Shown: positions 58,201-64,000 of the stretch, piece after piece
Numbering within the stretch: the first letter of the stretch is position 1
Layout: every line of letters starts with the position of its first letter
Source: an uncultured Flavobacteriaceae bacterium
Lineage (GTDB): Bacteria > Bacteroidota > Bacteroidia > Flavobacteriales > Flavobacteriaceae
Length of the DNA: 64,000 nt
Direction of reading: 5' to 3'
NCBI GenBank assembly: GCA_938029725.1
Contig: CALHGE010000016.1
Location: 1-64,000, forward strand
The notes under the pieces: model-generated
Told to the model about the DNA's origin: nothing
Seen by the model: the letters and a program-made list of their open reading frames with translations, nothing else
Database searches by the model: none
Made by a program: the position numbers and the translations under genes

Positions 58201-58688
58201 AACAGCCACCAGACCGTTTCCATATATTTGGACTTATAGGTAACATAGGGGTCCTCCATGTCTACCCAATAACCAACCTGTTCGGTCATTTTATTCCATA
58301 CATCGGTATAGCGCATAACTGCTTTTTTGCAGGCTGCGTTATATTCTTCTACCGAGATTTTCTTTCCAATATCTTCCTTGGTAATGCCAAGTTCTTTTTC
58401 AACACCAAGTTCAATTGGCAGGCCGTGAGTATCCCAACCTGCTTTTCTTTTTACTTGAAAGCCCTTCATGGTTTTATACCTCGGAAAAATATCCTTAATG
58501 GTTCTAGCCATTACATGATGAATGCCAGGCATGCCATTTGCAGATGGCGGCCCTTCGTAAAAGACATAACTCGGTTTTGTTTCACGAGTGGAAATACTTT
58601 TTTCAAAAATTTGGTTTTCCTTCCAATAAGCTAAAATCTCTTCTGCTACTTTAGGTAAATCCAATCCTTTATATTCTGCGAACTTCAT
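55290..58688 (-). CDS. ileS: Isoleucyl-tRNA synthetase, IleRS2-like with GIHH signature
   Basis: Charges tRNA-Ile. 1132 residues, longer than the usual type-1 bacterial enzyme. The class I HIGH signature is GIHH at residues 55-58 (ANGMPGIHHVMART), with first and third positions swapped; KMSKR is intact in GKKMSKRLGN. The editing domain (WTTTPWTLPSNTALTVG) and GWDTHGLPIE are present. C-terminal part has no zinc-finger Cys cluster, as in IleRS2/eukaryotic-like enzymes. First gene of an operon with the DksA-like gene. Confidence 0.97.
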   Translation of the reverse strand: MKFAEYKGLDLPKVAEEILAYWKENQIFEKSISTRETKPSYVFYEGPPSANGMPGIHHVMARTIKDIFPRYKTMKGFQVKRKAGWDTHGLPIELGVEKELGITKEDIGKKISVEEYNAACKKAVMRYTDVWNKMTEQVGYWVDMEDPYVTYKSKYMETVWWLLKQIYDKGLIYKGYTIQPYSPKAGTGLSSHELNQPGTYQDVTDTTVTAQFKAIESTLPDFLQNEGDVYFLAWTTTPWTLPSNTALTVGSKIDYVLVETYNQYTFKPINVVLAKKLVAKQFAGKFKEVESKSELLTYTSADKKIPYYIVKECIGKDLVGIKYEQLIDYAKPYQNPEHAFRVISGDFVTTEDGTGIVHTAPTFGADDALVAKQAEPEIPPLLVLDENGNPVPLVDLQGKFRPELKEWGGKYVKNEYYEDGEAPERSIDVEIAIRLKEENKAFKVEKYVHSYPNCWRTDKPILYYPLDSWFIKISDEKDKMFKLNQTINWKPKSTGEGRFGNWLANANDWNLSRSRYWGIPLPIWRTEDGTEEIMIGSVAELKAEMEKALTAGVLEKDIFDDFVVGDMSDENYDKIDLHKNIVDQITLVSPSGKSMTRESDLIDVWFDSGSMPYAQWHYPFENKDFIDKGETFPADFIAEGVDQTRGWFYTLHAIATMVFDSVAYKNVVSNGLVLDKEGKKMSKRLGNAADPFETMDAHGADATRWYMISNANPWDNLKFDIDGIVEVKRKFFGTLYNTYSFLALYANIDEFKYAEADIPLKERPEIDRWVLSELHTLIKKVDEAYADYEPTRATRAISEFVQENLSNWYVRLCRRRFWKGDYQQDKISAYQTLYTCLETVAKLSAPVAPFFMDRLYKDLTKTTQKETFESVHLANFPSFDAAMVDVDLEGKMQKAQTISSLVLSIRQKEKIKVRQPLQKIMIPVSDDEQKNAIEAVADLIKSEVNVKEIQLLDDASGILVKQIKPNFKVLGPKYGKEMKLIAAEVANFGQEDIQKIEQEGEIFIEIKNNSVKLELQDVEITSQDIEGWLVASSGSITVALDVTINEALRKEGIARELINRIQNMRKDSGFEVTDKIDIKLLKDGFVEIAVADNLNYIKTETLTAELNFEEKLDVGIEISFDEVNTKLFIEKH

Positions 58689-58721
58689 AGGAAATGCTTC
58701 TGATACTGCGTTTTAAGGCTG

Positions 58722-58729
58722 CAAAATTA
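58722..58729 (-). promoter_or_regulatory. Candidate -7 box for ileS
   Basis: Minus strand reads TAATTTTG, perfect TAnnTTTG, 33 bases before the ileS start. No T-box type leader structure was seen. Confidence 0.42.
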
Positions 58730-58883
58730 GCGTTTTTGATCCATATAATTGGTATACTAAGACTAAACCACAAGAAATTGAGAAAGACTTATATTTCTTG
58801 AAAGACCGTTTAAATTAATACGTTTGTTCACTACTTTGTTAAAAAAGTTAACAAATGGCATCTAAAAAGCATATCAATCCGTA

Positions 58884-58891
58884 TATCTTTG
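58884..58891 (+). promoter_or_regulatory. Candidate -7 box for the repeat lipoprotein gene
   Basis: TATCTTTG, perfect TAnnTTTG, 31 bases before the start codon, followed by an A-rich leader. Confidence 0.45.
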
Positions 58892-58922
58892 CACGTATAA
58901 ACAAAACACTAAAACAAAAAAA

Positions 58923-59297
58923 ATGAAAAAAGTAATTTTAAGTTCAATTTTGATGCTTGCCCTTTCTGTATCTTTTGTATCATGTAGAGAAGCTGCTGAC
59001 AAAGCAAAAGATGCTACTGAAGCTGCTGCTGACGCTGCAGGTGATGCTGCTGACGCTGCTAAAGAAGCTGGTTCTGACGCAATGGATGCTGCTGGTGATG
59101 CTGTTGACGCTACCAAAGACGCAGCAGGAAATGCTGTTGATGCTGCTGGTAACGCAGTTGACTCTGCAAAAGATGCGGCAGGAAATGCTGTTGATGCTGC
59201 AAAAGGTGCTGCAACTGACGTTAAAGATGCTGCAGGTGACGCAGTTGATTCTGCAAAAGATGCTGCAACTGACCTAAAAAATAAAGTGAAGCAATAA
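58923..59297 (+). CDS. Small lipoprotein made of Ala/Asp/Lys 11-residue repeats
   Basis: A 124-residue lipoprotein: signal peptide with lipid Cys21 (SFVSC), then about 100 residues of repeats such as AKDAAGNAVDA and AKDAAGDAVDS with an 11-residue period. Such repeats form long amphipathic helices like those of LEA group 3 proteins and apolipoproteins. The DNA is itself repetitive. Expected to be abundant at the membrane surface and possibly stress-related; neither is proved. An antisense frame here is a codon-bias shadow. Confidence 0.85.
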   Translation: MKKVILSSILMLALSVSFVSCREAADKAKDATEAAADAAGDAADAAKEAGSDAMDAAGDAVDATKDAAGNAVDAAGNAVDSAKDAAGNAVDAAKGAATDVKDAAGDAVDSAKDAATDLKNKVKQ

Positions 59298-59318
59298 GTC
59301 TTTTAGCTCTTATAAATT

Positions 59319-59347
59319 AAACCCTGGCCTAAGTGTCGGGGTTTTTT
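59319..59347 (+). terminator. Intrinsic terminator after the repeat lipoprotein gene
   Basis: Stem AAACCCTG / CGGGGTTT with one G-T pair and a 10-base loop, followed by a T run, 22 bases after the stop codon. Confidence 0.8.
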
Positions 59348-59351
59348 ATGC

Positions 59352-61766
59352 TTAAAATCGATATCCTAGCCCTAGAATGAGATTGGTGCCAGGCGCCGTA
59401 ATTCCTGAAGAATAGGAACGATACCTTTGATTGCTAATGTTCTCTACGCCCAATGTAAGCTTTAAAGCATTCGAGATTGTGTACTGTGAACGAAGATTTA
59501 AGGTATGCCATGAAGGCGCATACGGATTGCCATTAGTATCAACGGCATAGATATAAGCTTTGCTTATTTCTGATGGCGCTAAATCTTTGAAAGCAATTTC
59601 GCCGTTATAGTTTAGGAAGGCATCAAGCTTAAATTTTTGATTTTTCCATACGATATGAAAGTCGCCAAAAGTTGGCGAAACGTGTCTGCCGGGTGAATCT
59701 GTTCCATCGGCTTCTTCTTCAATACCGGCGGTGATGGTTAGGTTTGAAATAATCGAAAGGTTATCGGTAAGAAAGGCTTCAAGGCCAAATTCAAACCCAT
59801 AGACATAGGTCTTTGCTGCATTTTGTATTGCCTGAACATTACTTAGTTCGCCGTTATACTCTATTTCTGACTCCCCATTAAATTGGAAATCTCTACGCAC
59901 AAGGGCATCTACCAAATAGGTGTAAAATGTTGCGCCTTTTAAGACGACTTTATCTGCAAAATTCTTTCGGATACCTAATTCAGTATTGTAAGCATACTCC
60001 GGCTCTAAATCAGGATTAGGCACGACCACCGAACCAGGCTCAGAATCAAATACTTTGCCGACGTCATCTATATTCGGAGATCGAAAACCAGTAGAACCAT
60101 TCCAGGTGATCTGCAAATCTGCCTTTGGAAACCAGCTTAAGCCAATACTTCCCGTCAGTGCTCCATTATCTAGTGTGGCATTGTCAAAAGGGAATGGGAA
60201 AAACGTTTTGTCAAAAACAGCATCTATCCAGACGTGACTGTATCTAAGCCCTGATAGTAAAGTGAAATTTGGCTTCGCCTTATACTCCGTGTTTATGTAA
60301 GCTGCTAAAGTTTGCCACGTCGCCCCATCTGGATATCTTGATGCAGCCTTCGAAACGATATTGGTTTCGATATGCTCCTCACTACCTTCTGAACCCACTT
60401 TATTGATAATATATTCGAGACCATAGTACAATCGTAAATCACCGATACGCTTATTCTCAAAATCTATATTCATAGAAAAAGCATCTACCTTCTCTTTAGT
60501 CCTATTTCTGACAAGCTCTTGGAAATCTCTATCGTTTCTACTTTCTTCAAAATACTGGTACGCCGTTGTAATTTTCAACCCATCGTAGAATAAACCTTTC
60601 CCCTTTTTATTGATTTGTAAATTACTCATAAACCATTTTTGTGGGCCATAAAACCATTCTGCAGAACGAAGACCTGTGCCGTCAGAATTAGGGCGTATCA
60701 AACGGTCGTATCTTGAATAATCTGATGTTGCAGAGTAGTGAAAACCTAAATCGTAGTCCCAATTATTATTCGGTTTATATCTTATTTTTTGTAACAGATT
60801 TATTTGATTGTATCCTGTTGTGAGTTGATTTTCAGGGTTCGTATTAGAAACCAATTCATCTTGACCATTACGTCTAATCACATAATTACTTCTCAAATAC
60901 GAATCTGGGCCCTTAGCTCCCATCTTTAAATCTCTAAAACTATTATAGGATGCACTTGTTAAAAAAGCCCATTTTTTCTTTCCAAAATTAAAATCGAAAT
61001 GCAAGGTGTTCTCTGAGTTTGAAGAAGCAAAGCGGTAGTTCGAATTCCCAGAGAACGAAAGGCTGTCCCCACTAGAAAATTCTGCTTTTTTAGTGTAAAA
61101 ATTCATAACACCTCCTATAGCGTCACTTCCATAAATAACAGAACCTGGACCAAAAATCACTTCTGTGTTTTTAATGGAATACGGATCAATTGAAATTATA
61201 TTTTGAATATTACCTCCTCTAAAAATCGCATTATTCATGCGAATTCCGTCCACAGAAAGCAAAAGTCGATTTGTAGCAAAACCTCTAATCATTGGGCTCC
61301 CCCCCCCAAGCTGACTTTTTTGAACAAAAACCTTTCCGCTGTTTTGAAGTAAATCGGCAGATGTCTGTGGATTCGTAAAGGCTATTTCGCGTGCGCCAAT
61401 AGAAGCAATTTTATTAGGAATATCCTTTTTCTGCTGCTCCCACTTAGAAACTGACATCACCACCTCGTCTAGTTGTTCTGATTTTGACGTGAGGTATATA
61501 TTTTTCTTTTGTCGTTGAATTTGCGCCTTGGTTGACTTTCGGGTCTCGTAACTAATGTGCTTGAATGTAATGCGTTCATTTCGGTCAAAAATGGATAAAT
61601 CACATCGCCCATCAAAATCTGAAACGGCCGTCTTGGATTTATCCGAATTATATACAGCTACATTAAGAATAGGCTGACGCGTATCTGTATCAAGCACTGT
61701 AATTTCTTGGCCAGAAATCGCCTGAAGACCAAAAAGAAAGAGCAAGAAAAATATCCTCGTTATCAT
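59352..61766 (-). CDS. TonB-dependent receptor, haem-receptor-like layout
   Basis: About 804 residues from the ATG at 61766 (MITRIFFLLFLFGLQAISGQ as signal peptide); an ATG at 61790, inside recO, is also possible. A short carboxypeptidase-like domain (VLDTDTRQPILNVAVYNSDK), then a plug (SADLLQNSGKVFVQKS, PMIRGFATNRLLLSVDGIRM, GPGSVIYGSDAIGGVMNF) and barrel ending LILGLGYRF. The segments GFRSPNIDD and PNPDLEPEYAYNTELG sit where haem receptors carry FRAP and NPNL boxes, but no His lies between them. No lipoprotein partner. Overlaps or abuts recO. Confidence 0.88.
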   Translation of the reverse strand: MITRIFFLLFLFGLQAISGQEITVLDTDTRQPILNVAVYNSDKSKTAVSDFDGRCDLSIFDRNERITFKHISYETRKSTKAQIQRQKKNIYLTSKSEQLDEVVMSVSKWEQQKKDIPNKIASIGAREIAFTNPQTSADLLQNSGKVFVQKSQLGGGSPMIRGFATNRLLLSVDGIRMNNAIFRGGNIQNIISIDPYSIKNTEVIFGPGSVIYGSDAIGGVMNFYTKKAEFSSGDSLSFSGNSNYRFASSNSENTLHFDFNFGKKKWAFLTSASYNSFRDLKMGAKGPDSYLRSNYVIRRNGQDELVSNTNPENQLTTGYNQINLLQKIRYKPNNNWDYDLGFHYSATSDYSRYDRLIRPNSDGTGLRSAEWFYGPQKWFMSNLQINKKGKGLFYDGLKITTAYQYFEESRNDRDFQELVRNRTKEKVDAFSMNIDFENKRIGDLRLYYGLEYIINKVGSEGSEEHIETNIVSKAASRYPDGATWQTLAAYINTEYKAKPNFTLLSGLRYSHVWIDAVFDKTFFPFPFDNATLDNGALTGSIGLSWFPKADLQITWNGSTGFRSPNIDDVGKVFDSEPGSVVVPNPDLEPEYAYNTELGIRKNFADKVVLKGATFYTYLVDALVRRDFQFNGESEIEYNGELSNVQAIQNAAKTYVYGFEFGLEAFLTDNLSIISNLTITAGIEEEADGTDSPGRHVSPTFGDFHIVWKNQKFKLDAFLNYNGEIAFKDLAPSEISKAYIYAVDTNGNPYAPSWHTLNLRSQYTISNALKLTLGVENISNQRYRSYSSGITAPGTNLILGLGYRF

Positions 61767-61773
61767 AGTCACG

Positions 61774-62493
61774 TTAGCTAAAAACTTCATTTAAAATCGC
61801 AAGAGACTTGGGTTTTCGAAATCCTTGTAAATGCAATTCAAAATAGAGCACAAGAGATTTTAGTAGTTCTTGTCGGTTTGTTTTATTCATTTTGATGGTA
61901 TGTATCTCATCAAAATTTGTGCCCAACACGGTTTTAAAAAAATTAAGATTTTCTCCAGTTAAAATAGGGTTCAAAGAGGGCCTATCAGTAAATTCTCCCT
62001 CGAGAAGATCAAAACAAGTTGTATTGATATCATTTGTATCTGGATAAAAACCCAAATACTTCGTAAGGTTTATCAAAAAAATGAGATGAAAATTAGAGAC
62101 TTTTTCATTTGTATCTAACCATTGTAATGAGGCTTCTAAGAACTCGAAAAGCCCCTGATTACTTTCCTCTTCGTGAATACTATTACTCAACATTTCTGCT
62201 AAAAATTGCGTCATAGCACTTTTAGCAATGTCAGTATGTAAACTTTGATAATGGTAGTGGACTTTCGCTTCTCGAATACTTTCTAAATTTCCTTTGTTCT
62301 TATGATTAGCCACAATTTCTAACTGGGTCAGTGGCTGAAAATAAGCGGTTTTCAGCTTTCCTTTCTTAGACGCTAAAACACCCTTTAATAAATATGATTT
62401 TAACCCATCAGAAGCCGTAAAAGCCTTCATTATAAGACTTGTATCTCCATACTTCAGCGAAGTAAGAACTATAGCTTTTGTGGTTACCTGCAT
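61774..62493 (-). CDS. recO: DNA repair protein RecO
   Basis: Loads RecA onto SSB-coated DNA with RecR. 239 residues: an N-terminal OB fold (TKAIVLTSLKYGDTSLIMKA, LKSYLLKGVLASKKGKLK, FQPLTQLEIVAN) and a helical C-terminal domain (FHLIFLINLTKYLGFYPD). The zinc-finger Cys set is not evident, as in many Bacteroidota members. Last codons run into the receptor gene's 5-prime region, so the two may be cotranscribed. Confidence 0.93.
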   Translation of the reverse strand: MQVTTKAIVLTSLKYGDTSLIMKAFTASDGLKSYLLKGVLASKKGKLKTAYFQPLTQLEIVANHKNKGNLESIREAKVHYHYQSLHTDIAKSAMTQFLAEMLSNSIHEEESNQGLFEFLEASLQWLDTNEKVSNFHLIFLINLTKYLGFYPDTNDINTTCFDLLEGEFTDRPSLNPILTGENLNFFKTVLGTNFDEIHTIKMNKTNRQELLKSLVLYFELHLQGFRKPKSLAILNEVFS

Positions 62494-62615
62494 TTAGGTT
62501 GGTTGGGTTTACTGTAAAGATATAGTAAACATTAGTATTGCGTAGGCAGAATCAGCAGGCAGTTCATAGCGAAATTAAAAAAATGCTCCGTAAACTGTAT
62601 TCAGTGAAACAAAAA

Positions 62616-62653
62616 AATCGAGAAGTTGGATTTTAAATTTCAACTTCTCGATT
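62616..62653 (-). terminator. Intrinsic terminator after gdhA
   Basis: Perfect 13-bp stem AATCGAGAAGTTG / CAACTTCTCGATT with a 12-base loop, followed on the minus strand by a T run. It lies 43 bases beyond the gdhA stop. Confidence 0.88.
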
Positions 62654-62695
62654 ATATTTTTAGTAATTAGCAAACTGTTGCTTTCAGCAAAAGGC

Positions 62696-64000
<1,305 letters not shown>

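Noticed and set aside
58874..59116. Minus-strand frame rich in Ala and Ser opposite the repeat lipoprotein
   Set aside because: It is a shadow of the GCT/GAC-rich repeat codons; no signal, no start context, and the plus-strand lipoprotein has promoter box and terminator.
58963..59280. Repeated DNA units considered as a CRISPR array or satellite
   Set aside because: Units are degenerate, in one reading frame, and encode a coherent repeat protein with a lipoprotein signal.

Overview
The window is a stretch of chromosome from a member of the Bacteroidota, most likely a marine Flavobacteriaceae. Evidence: low-GC genes, five TonB-dependent receptors, many lipoproteins with acidic residues after the lipid cysteine, families typical of this group (DUF4270, DUF5689, DUF3108-type proteins), almost no Shine-Dalgarno sequences, and repeated TAnnTTTG boxes upstream of genes (the -7 element of the Bacteroidetes primary sigma factor). 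No rRNA, tRNA, CRISPR array, insertion sequence or prophage was seen; this is core chromosome with islands of surface-nutrient genes.

Layout. 1-4.8 kb: start of atpD, then a receptor plus SGNH-lipoprotein pair. 5-9.7 kb: glmS, a DUF4270 lipoprotein with an inserted calcium-repeat segment, and a GT5-only glycogen-synthase-like protein. 9.8-14.6 kb: panC, panD, a flippase-like membrane protein, an esterase-fold protein lacking its serine, radA. 14.7-25.8 kb: aldo-keto reductase, exonuclease III, a receptor, glyS, a coiled-coil membrane protein, comF, an Ig-like lipoprotein, a nitrilase-family amidase, a SemiSWEET and an ankyrin protein. 26-28.8 kb: katG and an unknown ORF. 28.8-41 kb: a surface island with two receptor/lipoprotein pairs, two secreted nucleases of different folds, a DUF1080 protein, a small lipoprotein and a 4-TM protein. 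41.2-48 kb: pgi, an M23 peptidase, a tryptophan dioxygenase-family gene, a DUF3108 protein and hppD. 48.2-54.7 kb: a patatin/barrel protein, uvrC, 5-formyl-THF cyclo-ligase, lspA. 54.9-58.7 kb: a DksA-like gene and ileS. 58.9-64 kb: an 11-mer repeat lipoprotein, a receptor, recO, and gdhA running off the end.

The most interesting region is 28.8-41 kb, which reads as a locus for extracellular nucleic-acid degradation and TonB-driven uptake. The DUF5689 plus lamin-tail lipoprotein and the divergent EEP nuclease together carry the parts of an ExeM/NucH-type extracellular nuclease, split over two genes with a TonB receptor between them. A second receptor, a tandem-repeat lipoprotein and an endonuclease I lipoprotein follow. 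Other points: an isoleucyl-tRNA synthetase whose HIGH signature reads GIHH, two unlisted small membrane-protein genes, and an orphan leader-like element upstream of nothing on its strand.
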